NCBI GenBank assembly: GCA_026745465.1
Contig: JACYXH010000363.1
Coordinates: 505,001 to 569,000, forward strand
Length of the DNA stretch: 64,000 nt
Direction: 5' to 3'
Source of the DNA: Lota lota
Taxonomy: Eukaryota > Chordata > Actinopteri > Gadiformes > Lotidae
Under the pieces are notes generated by a model. The model made no database searches. It was given only the letters and a program-made list of their open reading frames with translations, and had not been told where the DNA came from. Every line of letters begins with the position of its first letter. Position 1 is the first letter of the stretch. Positions 12,701 to 37,108 of the stretch are shown here, one piece after another. A program made the translations under genes and the position numbers.

Positions 12701-15700
12701 AGCATCCTCTAATGACACAACAACCACGTCACTGGTCTCGTCTCCTCCTCAGTGCTCCATCGACCTGAAGAAGAACGTGCTTCTGATCGGCACAACGTCC
12801 ACTGAGACACACTTCCTTCCGGAGGCGGAACTTCCCGAGTGCGCCCGGCTGGCGTACGGGCCGGAGGGCCGCGAGGATGCGCAGCCGGAGGAGATGGCGG
12901 ACCGGGAGCTGGCCGAGGCCCTCCAGAGGTCCATACAGGAAAGCGGTAAGGAGGCGCGCCCTAGGATGTTGCCGTGGTGTCCCCGCACACGAGCCTGTTT
13001 TTCTTTTTTTATCCCATTGGATATTTTACATCCCACCTTGGGAAGTACATTTGCATGCGCCTTATTTTTTAAGCTGCTCGGAGTGTTTTCAGCTGTTGTC
13101 TGATTTCTTTCTTTCATGGCTTCATCTCAACATCCCAGCAAGTTAAATCCTCCATGGCATCATGATGGTATGGTTACCATGTGACAGTCAGATCAGTTAA
13201 CAGAGAGGATTATGAAATAATCCTAACTGAATGAAGAATATGGATTATTATTATTATAATTATTTATAGCATTATTATCTTGAAGTATCTGCGGTCATTG
13301 TTTATTAAGATAGTCAAGATAACCGGGGTGTGATATTGGGTGCATTAACATGGACCATATCACCAAATTATAGTAGTGTAAGATGGTGCGATGATTGAAC
13401 TTCAAATGGACGAAATACATTTTTCAGTTTAAAAAGCGGCAAGATCGAATCAAGCATGCATACAATAGCTTGCTTGAGATTTTAGGACCTGTCCAGATGT
13501 TGTGTTCAGAAAGCCTGTAACAAGGAGAGCTTGCAATGGTGTTTAGCACTCACAATTAACATAACAAATATAAGTCGTAAAGATTTAGTGGCATCAGGTG
13601 GAACGGACTTGGCAGAAATTGAATATAATATTGAGAAGTATGTTTTAAGGATATAATCCCTTGAAATTAAGAATTGCTATTCTTTCGTTACTTTAGAATA
13701 AGCAGTTTATATCTTCATAAGTAGTGGGTGCTCTTTCGTGGGGCACGCCATGTTGCACCACGCCATGTTGCACCACCACATTTTATACATTAGCCTAGAA
13801 GGGACAAACGTCTCTAGAGCGCATGAGTTTCCAAGCATTCAGGTGTTTGCAATCTGCAACCTCACCACTAAATCCTATACACTGCACCTTTACCAAGGAA
13901 ATACCTGCAGCGCTCTCTTGTTAACTACACGAACTGCAGTAAAGGATCTCAAATTGTGTTCCAAGCTTTTGTACCGCATGAGTGGTGGTAAGCTTAACAG
14001 CCTCGTAACTGTTTGGTTCCTAAAGGACAGAGAAATCAGACTATTCCATATGCAGGCATTCAAGTCAACTCTATTTGCACACCCTTGATCTAATCAATGT
14101 ATTTATAAAAACCATAACTCCCAGTACTAAGGTTACCCATGTCCAGGTTAACATCCTCATTAGTGTAGATTAATGTCTTGCTGGAAACGGCTGTGAGTTA
14201 AGCGCACTGCCTCCCTGGCGGTTGGTTACGGGTCATGTGATTACAGGCGACGGGGTCACGGTGTTGACCTACACCCCCAGGTGTCACGGGGTCGCAGCGC
14301 TCCTCTTAGAGGACACCTTTCACCGTGCTTGAAAAAGGCTTCAGCGTGTGGTGCATGCCTTGCGTGCTAACTCTGCGTCCCCTTTGCACGCTGTGTGTGG
14401 TGTGTGTGTGTGTGTGTGTGTGCGTGTTAACCCTGAGCAGGACAGCACTGATGCATATGGGGAGACAGCTGGAGAGGGCCCAACCAATCAGGTACTGCAA
14501 ATCCACAGAGACCAGGTTCATCATCGCTTACCTTCTTTTATTTTTATACTGTATGTATTTTTGTTGTTTTGCTTAGATTTCTTTTTTTGCTGTGTTGTCT
14601 AACTTATTGTTCTTGTATTTTAGTTTTTCATGAATCCGTTTTGATTTTGTTTGACAAACGCGAGTCGATCACAAGATATAGGATATAAGGCCATGCATAT
14701 TTTTATACATTTATGAACAACATAAATGTGGGAACCCACTCCATTTGAAAGTGTTCTCATGATCACTTGTACTTACAATTTTCCAATACATTTCCCAGAC
14801 ACTGCAGATGGACAAACTACCTCACCAAAATCCCCACCGACCACCCCCCTGGACCAACCGTCCCCCTCCTCTTCCTGGGCTGCAGACGACTTGCCAACCG
14901 CCCCCGGCTGCACCCAGAGGGCCCCACCACCAGAGCCTTCCCCGGACCTGCCTGGACTCCAGGGGCCTTCGGAGCCTCTTCTGTCCCTGGCAGAGGACGC
15001 CGCCCAGGCCGGTGACCACCAGACTCTGCCACCCTCTGCCAGCCCCACCTCGCTGCCCACCCTGCCCCCCACCCTCACCCAGGAGACGTCAGAGCTGCCC
15101 CCCCTTGAGGATCAGGCCGGAGGGCGTGGCCTGACCTTCCAGGAGCCAGCAGGGGGCGCTGCACCCATAGAAATAGATTGTGACTCTGACGGGATGAGGA
15201 GTCCAGGGGAGCTCTCCGCCCACCAACCCATGGAGCAGGAGTCTGGCGACGCCCATCCAGCTCACACCTCTCCCACCCAACCCTCCCCCCGGCTCCTCTC
15301 CCTCCCCATGGACTCCCTCCACGCCGCAACCCTCGATCCGGGCGACCCCACCTGCACCGAGATGAGGTCCCCTCCGTGCGAGGCGGAGGGGACCGTCCCG
15401 CCGGAGAGGGTCCAGCCCGAGGGCGAGCACTGCCCCAACAACACGCCCTCGCTGGCATCTGCCCTGCGCGAGCTCCACCAGCTGCTGGTGTCCAACGGCT
15501 GCACAGGGTCCCAGGACACCCCCTTCACCCCCGCACAGCCCTGCCGGCAGAGCGCAGACGGGCTGGACGATGGCGGTGGCCACACCCCCCAGCCTACCGA
15601 CTCGGAAGACCCTGAAAACCCAGAGCCACCGTCCGCTGCCACTGAACCCAGCGGTGCAGAACCAAGCGATGATGCCAAAGCCAACCACGCCACCGCTGCT

Positions 15701-16213
15701 AATGCTGCTGCTGCTGCTGCCGAAACGGAGGAGGCGGGGTCTGAGAGTCTCGGTCTCACCGGCCAGGAGGGCAGTGCGTCCAGAGAGGGGCCAGAGGCTG
15801 CGGAGGGACAAGGGGAGCCACCGTGCCCCGATGGCTGCTGTGAGAGCAGAGCGGAGGGGCAGGAGAAGGCCTCCTCCGGGCCTCAGCCCCAGGCCGACCT
15901 GGCGGTCAGGGAACCCCCCGAGGGGCAGCAGGGGAGAGGGGTGGCGGACGGGAGGGCTTCGGGCACCTGTACCCCTGACAGTCTGGGCCCTCTCCAGGGC
16001 CCCGTGGCCCCCGCTGCTCCCTCCCCATCTCCGGCCCCTCCGGCCCCCGCCCCGGCTCCTTCTAGTGACCAGTTCCCAGTGGAGCACCTTCAGAGGATCC
16101 AGGCGGAGGGCTTCTCCGCCCGGGAAGCGGCGGAGGCCCTGGAGCAGGCCCACGGCGTGGTGGAGCTGGCCCTGCTGGCGCTGCTCGCCCGTAATATCAC
16201 TGTGCCCTCCTAG
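6716..16213 (+). CDS. ddi2: DDI2 aspartyl protease fused in frame to an RSC1A1 (RS1)-like region with UBA domain
   Basis: Ubiquitin-directed aspartyl protease of the Ddi1 family; human DDI2 cleaves ubiquitylated NFE2L1 and acts in proteasome-linked proteostasis. Exons: 6716-6853, 9539-9668, 9862-10185, 11032-11158, 11559-11686, 11937-12065, 12569-12672, 12753-12945 and 14799-16213. They sum to 895 residues with every phase matching. Residues 1-80 are the ubiquitin-like domain ([11 protein letters not shown]). About 170-240 is the helical region ([20 protein letters not shown]). About 250-375 is the retroviral-protease-like domain, with catalytic Asp near 281 in FVDSGAQMT, split between exons 5 and 6. 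The final exon adds about 470 Pro/Glu/Ser-rich residues and a UBA domain at 848-895. In human this last part is annotated as the separate intronless gene RSC1A1 overlapping DDI2. Reading through the exon 8 donor gives a different short tail with a stop near 13103. Introns 1 and 3 are loaded with repeats. AATAAA lies at 17289-17294. Confidence 0.93.
7207..9376 (-). mobile_element. hAT-family DNA transposon (ZBED5-like), nearly full length, in ddi2 intron 1
   Basis: The element is bounded by inverted ends CAGTGTTTTTCAAC (7207-7220) and, on the other strand, CAGTGATTTTCAAC (9376-9363), matching at 13 of 14 bases. Both flanks carry the same 8-bp target duplication agctagag (7199-7206 and 9377-9384), the size expected for hAT insertion. 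It is 2170 bp long and encodes a decayed BED-finger transposase on the minus strand, opposite to ddi2. The exact duplication and near-identical ends suggest a fairly recent insertion. Confidence 0.92.
7413..9115 (-). pseudogene. hAT transposase pseudogene (ZBED5-like)
   Basis: Reading begins [11 protein letters not shown] at 9115. A BED-type zinc finger ([23 protein letters not shown]) lies near 8930-8860, but it is in a different frame from the start, so there is a frameshift between about 8990 and 8930. A second frame change sits between about 8660 and 8480, around [19 protein letters not shown]. The catalytic core and hAT C-terminal dimerisation region follow as a long open stretch down to 7414 ([33 protein letters not shown]). 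A stop codon at about 7414 falls just after CELSF; conserved residues such as [11 protein letters not shown] continue beyond it in the same frame. The gene is inactive as it stands. ZBED5-like proteins were domesticated from this clade, but the TIRs and lesions here point to an ordinary element. Confidence 0.85.
10338..11045 (+). repeat. minisatellite in ddi2 intron 3 containing copies of the exon 4 splice acceptor
   Basis: About nine units of 54-61 bp share the core tttcactaaagtgaaacaag followed by gacattaaataaagag and (t/a)tgtcctgtgt. In several units this core is preceded by (c/t)gcagagcg. The last intronic unit (10961-10980) carries tttccgcagagcgtttcac, identical to the true acceptor and first bases of exon 4 at 11022-11040. 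A pseudo-acceptor thus lies 61 bp before the real one. Using it would hit an in-frame TAA at 11000-11002. The array is interrupted at about 10472-10640 by a MITE-like fragment. Confidence 0.88.
10472..10640 (-). mobile_element. truncated MITE-like element inside the ddi2 minisatellite
   Basis: The reverse complement of this segment shares agatcagtct, ttatctatccatc and tctaggtggacact, in the same order, with the element at 52553-52763. The left end shows TTAA followed by AGGGCCCCTAGTTTACCAC, similar to the other copy's end. The far end is missing, so the copy is truncated where it meets the minisatellite. Confidence 0.65.
12946..14798. other. ddi2 intron 8, repeats and no recognised gene
   Basis: This intron separates the protease core from the RSC1A1-like exon. 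It holds a short tandem (gccatgttgcaccac, 13748-13775), a segment near 13855-13895 ending ctaaatcctatacactgc that resembles a common teleost interspersed-repeat end, and a (TG)n tract at 14399-14422. I found no short exon encoding the alternative DDI2 tail that human uses. Confidence 0.5.
14799..16213 (+). CDS. RSC1A1/RS1-like terminal exon of ddi2 with UBA domain
   Basis: An open stretch of 471 codons follows a good acceptor (catttcccag, 14789-14798), and its phase matches the exon 8 donor (AGC G | AC ACT). It is rich in Pro, Glu, Ser, Gly and Ala, probably disordered. The end is a UBA fold: [20 protein letters not shown], then [17 protein letters not shown]. Mammalian RSC1A1 (RS1), described as a regulator of SGLT1 trafficking and transcription, has the same layout of a long low-complexity region and C-terminal UBA. 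No initiator codon with a strong context sits near the acceptor; upstream ATGs in the intron are not conserved-looking. GC content is well above that of the flanks. Whether a separate short RS1 protein is also made cannot be seen. Confidence 0.82.
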
Positions 16214-17300
16214 ACTCTCTCGCGCCCAGCCAATCACGCGAGAGTCGTCCGTCTCTCCTCCTCAGACACGTCTTATTTACAAAGTATATCCGGACGATCC
16301 ATCATCCACATCATACAGGCATGGAGCATCCTTTTGGTTTATTCAGAAGACGACCGTTACTGCGTTACTGAATGAAGCCGACGTGTGAGGGGTGTGTGTG
16401 TGTGTTGCATGCAGTTCTGGGAGTCTGCGAGGTTTCCACGGGGAGGTGGACGGGTATCGGAGAGGTGGACAGGTATAGATGTTTTGTTTGGTGGGTCCAT
16501 TTTGTTAGTGTTGCTCTACCTATATTATAATTTTAAAACTGTGTTTGAGCAAGCCTGGGTCCTTTATTCCAGACAAAGTTCCTAAATTAAATAACCAGTA
16601 TTGGACCAGTATGAAGGCGTTTAGACTGGAGTATAATAACTAAAATGAGAATTCTACAGGATGTTAAAAAAGTGAGTCCCTAGCCACAGTCCCTATCCCC
16701 TGTGCCACATTTCGTCTCTCAGGATGACGGTGTCAAATAATACAAATTTGTTATTTTCTTTTCTTTATAACTGGAGTTTCAGAAACATTGATCATTGTTT
16801 TATTTTTGGGTTGAGGGAAAGGAAGATCTACAGCGAGAAACTGCTTCAATGAGCCCTTTTTATTCATTGCTGTCCTCCCACTGAAATCTCATGCAAGCTG
16901 TTTGACCGTTGAATTACATTTTTCTGAAAAAAAAAAAACTTTCTTACAAATTCTGTGTGTGTGTGTGTGTTTAAAGATGGCTTTTTTTGTCGGGCTCTGT
17001 CATGCTATGCTTTGAAAGGCTCAGCAGTTATAGTCTGCAGACTAGAAGGTTATTGATGGAAATGTTACTTTGATGTTTTTACTTTGAGGTCTATACTGAA
17101 AATATTAATTTCAGTAAAGACGGATCTGGTTAAAAAAGCAAAAAAAAAAAAAGTACCTTCATGTCCATCAACTGTTGTCATTAAATCATATATATACACA
17201 TTCTTTTCTTTTGACAGTATCTGGGTCACAAACAAACTTCAGGCAAATTTATGCATTTCCTTTATCTTGTACTGAATTTTAAATTGCAAATAAAGTGAAA
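16214..17300 (+). other. ddi2 3' untranslated region
   Basis: There is no other gene here. A stem of CTCTCGCG (16217-16224) and CGCGAGAG (16237-16244) sits directly after the stop codon. There is a short (TG)n tract at 16954-16970 and poly-A runs at 16926 and 17142. The AATAAA at 17289-17294 is the best polyadenylation signal. Confidence 0.6.
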
Positions 17301-17934
17301 TTAGTCTTTGTACTCTGTATACGTCTATAATCATTTCCTATATTTGATTTAAATGTTGGGTTTTCTTTACGCATTCAAATATTTTCTATAAATATAAATA
17401 GGAAAAGCGATTTGACTAAAATAAAAAAAAACTGTGTAAAAAGAAATGCAACAATATTGACCTTTTACAAGGATGTGGTTACCATGGGGACAGACAGGCC
17501 AGCAGTGGCTCTGTACAGCTGCAGCTTGTTGTCGGTGATTGCAATTTGCAAAGTGCTCACTGCACTCGACCGAGAAGGTTTTCCTGGTGAGTCTGAGGCA
17601 GACAAAGGATCCTTCGTAGCAATAGTGTCATTATATAGTCCCTGTATTGTATATGCGGGCAGCCATCATTGTAGTGACCTGTAAGGTGTGGATAAGAGCA
17701 TAGATACTAGCAGTAGTGACTTTACTGCCAACTCATTAAGTCAATGGAGGAACCAGGTCACCCATCTACCATTCTATCTCAAACCCTGAAGGCATGGGTT
17801 CATTTCATCAGTGAGGGCAAGAAAGATGAAAATCCGTTTGACGGGTAAAAGGATTGTCCCAAATGACTTGCCTAATTTGTGTATTGAACAGCATGTGTGA
17901 TAGAAGAAACAAAGTAACGTCTCCCTGTTTGCAG

Positions 17935-21001
<3,067 letters not shown>

Positions 21002-21413
21002 TTGGAATGTAAATTGAATCGCTCATAGTGTATGGTTTAAAAATGTTAGGAACATTTGATCATTCATATTTTATAGTTTTTAAATGTAAGGAATATAGTA
21101 GACTTTGCACATCACATCACTATATGAGCACTATAATTCAGAGATTACTCTGTTGTACACTTGTTTTTTGTTTGACAATTTGTTTTATTTATTGCAATGA
21201 GAGCACTTCAAATGGTACTTGGAACACGCGTAGTAAGAATGCACTGATTGTACATGTAATAGTTTGATTGCTGGAAATAAATTGTTTATCCTTTTACTTG
21301 GTACTGGTGATCAAATCAGTCAATGATTTGAGAGATTCCAGAAACAACATTCAGATGTTTTCATCCCAAACTGAGATGGTAGTTCACTGCACACATCCTT
21401 TTTATAAATGTTT

Positions 21414-22811
21414 CTAAATAAGGGCCCCTTCCCGGTAGTGTGTAGGGCCACTGGGAAGTGTGGCCGCCATACAGTCCTGGTTCCATAGCCGTTCAGCCAG
21501 GCAGTTGAGGAATGGGGCGACGTCTCCCAGCCCATCGCTGACCTCTCCCCCTGTGCGTAGGACCGGTAGACCCTGTGTGTCCTGGAACTGCCGCACTTCT
21601 CTCTGCGTCACGTCGCTGTGCATGAACAGGTCAAATCTCAAGGAGTCAAGGAGGAGTACTTTCCATGACTTAATCAAAATATCTTTGGAAGACATTGAAC
21701 TCAAGCTACACTCAAAAGATGTGTTTAGCTTTTGCGGTTAACTTTGTTGTTGCTGGTTAAAAAGTGTGTGCGTGCACAAAAGGATACTTGGTGCCGACCA
21801 CCATTTTCACAATTCGGTTAGATGGCCCTGACCATCGTGTAATCTGATTGGGTAGATCGTCAAAGGATGTTCTATCAGTAAAGGAGAACAGGAAGAGGAC
21901 CGCATCCACCTGTTCCTTACAAGACTGCAAAATCAAAAGAAAATAATCAAAACGTATATCTGAAATGTCCTGTTTCATTCCTGAATCGTATGTGATGCTT
22001 ACAGGGAGGAAGTGGTCGAATCTACGCAAGGCATTCTCTCCACAATCCCACAGCTGCAGTCTGAAGAAAAGTACCCGGCCATTTTCCCTGAGTTTCACTG
22101 GCCAATATAACACTATGGTTTCAATACCTGCAGGAAGAAAATAATTATCTTTCCAATGTCATTAACATGATGCCAGCCAGTGTTGGCACTATGAACAAGC
22201 TCACACACCAGTCCCACAGCTGACCCACCTGTAGTTTCATAGTGCATGTTGGGACTGCTGAGCCCTGCAAGACGTGCTGCGAGAGACGTTTTCCCCACTC
22301 CACTCTTCCCAGACAGGAAGACTTTGTACTGCACCGTCTCTACGGCGACATGAGGCGCCATCATGGGAGACTCCAAGAGGCCTGTGTCAAACAACCAGGC
22401 GTAAAGCGTGTAGGATGGGATTTCACAGCATGGTAGGATGTGTTGATTTCAAGGTAGGCCTAAATGGCAATTTATTAAAGCCCCCAAACACAAGGATTAT
22501 TTTTAATATATTATCTTTAGTTTTAAATTACATAGAAGAAATATAGCTACTTCAGTATGCTACGTCTACAGCCACTGCTTTCAAAATGAATAGCAACTTT
22601 AAACATAATTCCACTTTACTGTGAAAATACATTGACTTTTATTAATGATTAACTATACCCACATCACATATAATGGACTGTGATTAATAATTGACATACC
22701 AAATTGCTTGCGTTTTTTCTTGTGCAGAATTCTGTTGAAGAAGTCTTTGCTTTCTGCGCAACGATGCCAGTCGGCTATTATAATCGACTCAGGTGGCAGG
22801 TCTTGTGCCAT
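21414..22811 (-). CDS. cplane2: CPLANE2 (RSG1) small GTPase, ciliogenesis and planar polarity effector
   Basis: REM2/Rab-like small GTPase of the CPLANE complex, needed for assembly of intraflagellar transport machinery at the basal body. Five exons: 22811-22700, 22381-22229, 22127-22003, 21924-21788 and 21636-21414, summing to 249 residues. The P-loop GKSGVGKT is at about 62-69, the switch II motif WDCGE at about 115-119, and the G4-like TKFD at about 175-178. The start MAQDLPPESIIIADWH aligns with human RSG1 MARPPVPGSVVVPNWH. The family ending (LNCLAERLWNQDCMAA) is also conserved. It is convergent with the arhgef19-like gene: its nearest polyadenylation signal (TTTATT on the plus strand, 21183-21188) lies inside that gene's 3' UTR. 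hspb7 lies just upstream on the same strand. Confidence 0.93.
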
Positions 22812-23261
22812 TAACGTTATATAGAATATACTAGGAATAGTTAACTTCCAATGCAATGGCTGTGTAACTGTGTTACAACCTAACTTTATTCAAAGGATAT
22901 TGCTTTAGTCTTTGCTCCGGATATATTTACATTGTGTCTTTGTGATTCACAAGCATAAACTGCTGAGCTGTCTGGTACAAGAGGAAAATTAAACGTACAC
23001 AAACTTCCGTAAACAAAAGAGTCCCTCAACAACTATGTCGTCACTTCCTCAATCCCTTTTGTTAATCCATTTTCAGCCAATAGGGGGTGCTAAAGCCCAA
23101 CATATCCTCGGTGACGAATAAGATAAACCAGACTTGATCCCAGAAAGGGAACTTCCGGTGTACCTCATGGATGAGTGTTGGGATCACATTAAAGATCACA
23201 ATAAATAAAAAATAAATGTGTTAAGATCGAGACGATGTTATTTGTATTTGTTTATTTCAGA

Positions 23262-24203
23262 TTAAGAATTGATGGCTTCCCAGCGGCCTTTAACCTTCAG
23301 GATTCCGTTGTTTCCCATCGATGAAGTCAAAGACATTGGTTCAATGTCCACAGGTAACCTACATTTATGGGAGAAGGTATTTGTGACGGTGCCATCTTCT
23401 CCAATCTGGTTAGGAAAAAGGGGTGTGAATAAGTTAAATACACAAAAACATTTTTGCGAACAAAGGCTTATACTTTGAGCAGAGAATGGGAACATTTGAT
23501 ATCCTTAGATATACAATAAAGCCTTCTCTATGAGAATATGTCCAGTAAAATAAAAACGCACTACGTCTAATGCTATTTCTGATAGCGTATATGATATAAA
23601 TATATATCTAAATCTAATATATAAATAGTAAATGACAATGTAAGTAAATGACAATGAATACAATAATAGTATATCATCTTCTGATGTACATTCTACTCAA
23701 GACGATTCACATGCACTTTTTTCAAATGCCTCATTAGTTTTCCCTCACAGTACCTAAAGCAGCAGAAAATGGTTACTATTGTTAGAAGAACCACAGCACT
23801 GCCCACCTTTTCAGCAGAAACCTCTATTAGATTATTGGAAGATGTGATGACAACATCCTCGGGAGAGAATTCACTCACATCCACTTCAAAGTGAAACATA
23901 TCCCCAATGGTGTGGACGTGTCCTGTAGGTGTTGAGTGGTCTGAAATAGTCGTTGACGTCTCTGTTACTACCACACAGACCGAAGCTATCCTTGTGCTAA
24001 TCCTTAAAAAGTTATAAAGATACTTTATACGACCACTACAATGTCCACAATTGCTGTATAACTAATAATAAACAATACAACTAGTATGAATTAAAATATA
24101 ATAATAGTTATGTTTTACACTGACCTGTGAATTGGTTTGCGCCATCATTCAGCTGATTTAGTACCACTAAATCTTTAGGTATGTTATCTTGACTTGTATC
24201 CAT
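23262..24203 (-). CDS. hspb7: HSPB7, small heat-shock protein (cardiovascular)
   Basis: Alpha-crystallin-domain chaperone expressed in heart and muscle in vertebrates. Three exons: 24203-24125, 23985-23807 and 23405-23262, giving 133 residues. The crystallin core reads HTIGDMFHFEVDVSEFSPED, then ITSSNNLIEVSAEK and DGTVTNTFSHKC, which closely match mammalian HSPB7 (TTSNNxIEVxAEK, DGTVMNTFAHKC). The N-terminal region is short and lacks the poly-serine tract of human HSPB7. The C-terminus stops at KGRWEAINS, soon after the last beta strand, with no I-x-I motif. The exon 2 acceptor (ggatag, just before 23985) is the only one that keeps the phase without a stop, but it is not strong. The neighbours cplane2 and epha2 match human 1p36.13. 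Confidence 0.88.
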
Positions 24204-24714
24204 AGTTGTATTGCTGCGTTGCCTCGTGTGCGTTCAAAGGTGTATTTATTCTATAAAATGTAGTGTTCTTTATAAAAGAAAACCCATTATTTGGCTCTAG
24301 CATTTCCTCTGCTCCTCTCTGTTTAAACGTGACTACGTGTTCTTTTATATCTGACTAATATAGGGATGGGTGGTGGAAATATTTCATCTAAAGGAGTGTG
24401 TGAAATGTATCTTGCGTGATGTAAACGGTCACTTTTAAAGCTACAGTATGTTTGATCATCTCAAACTCAGCTAGTATGTTGAGCAGTGAACATTTATCTT
24501 TCTATATAAAAAATAATTCTCAATAAGAGGGATCTCCATTAGGTTCAATAAATAAATAGATGTAAAATGTAGCATAGCGGAGTGATTCAGATACAACTAG
24601 GCGTGGTTGAACATAAGTGTGAAATTCCATTTAACCTCGGCACAGCCATCTACAGCTGAGCAACAGCTGCCACTCCAGTTCCAGACTATTGAAGACAAGC
24701 ACACTCTGTGGTCA

Positions 24715-25467
24715 CAAAGAAATGTCGATTTTTATTCAACAAGGAATATGGGCAAACATGTTTTCTTTTACTTCCAAAAATACCATAAATATATAAAATA
24801 AATAATTAAATAATAATGGAAAGTCAGTTGTAAGACTAAAGACACAGCGCATAAAAACAACTGTTAAACAACTTGTGGAAAAATAATTAATTTACACAGT
24901 GAGATACAGACAAAACAGATGCGTATCTCGTTTCTTACCCTGAGAAATAATCACACGCTTAAAAGTGTATTTTAATTATTTTCTTTTACAAAACAGACTT
25001 GAGGGCCAGAAAATAGGCCTACTGGCGGCACAAAAGTGAGACAATGAGTGCTAGGGAGAAAAGCCAGTTTACAGCGCCAGGCCTTCACTGAACTTGCTTT
25101 TAAGACTTCCAGTTTGGTCATAAATGCTAAGCAGCCCTATGTTCCCTTACACACCTAATACATTATTTACATGACTTTGCACAACCTGCTAATAGAATAT
25201 ATATAAATCTATTTATTTTACATATTGATCAATTATCTTCTCTCGTCTGAGGTCTGAAGTAGTTCAACGATCCTCCAGCGCCTCTGTCTCGTCCTGTTTT
25301 TCTTTGAGGAAGCCTCTTCAGTCATACCGCACTCCGCCAAAATGAAGGCGTAGCAGCATCATCATTACCACCACCCACATGTGGTCCTCCCTTATTTTGA
25401 TCCATCTTTCCCCATCAGTGAAATGCTAGTCCAGTCTGTGCATTTGGATTGGCTGTGAAAGATCGGA
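24715..25467 (-). other. epha2 3' untranslated region
   Basis: There is no open reading frame of interest. A polyadenylation signal for the minus strand (TTTATT on the plus strand) lies at 24731-24736, about 730 bp after the epha2 stop codon at 25468-25470. Confidence 0.55.

Positions 25468-37108
<11,641 letters not shown>

Noticed and set aside
15089-16237. Long antisense open frame (382 codons) opposite the RSC1A1-like exon
   Set aside because: It is a shadow produced by GC-rich codons on the coding strand; composition is Arg/Gly/Leu-biased with no domain, and the sense frame is supported by splice phase and a UBA.
17484-17589. Upstream exon for the arhgef19-like gene beginning ATGGGGACAGAC with donor cctg/gtgagt
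   Set aside because: It ends in phase 1 while the next supported exon needs a phase 2 donor, and the residues show no ephexin similarity.
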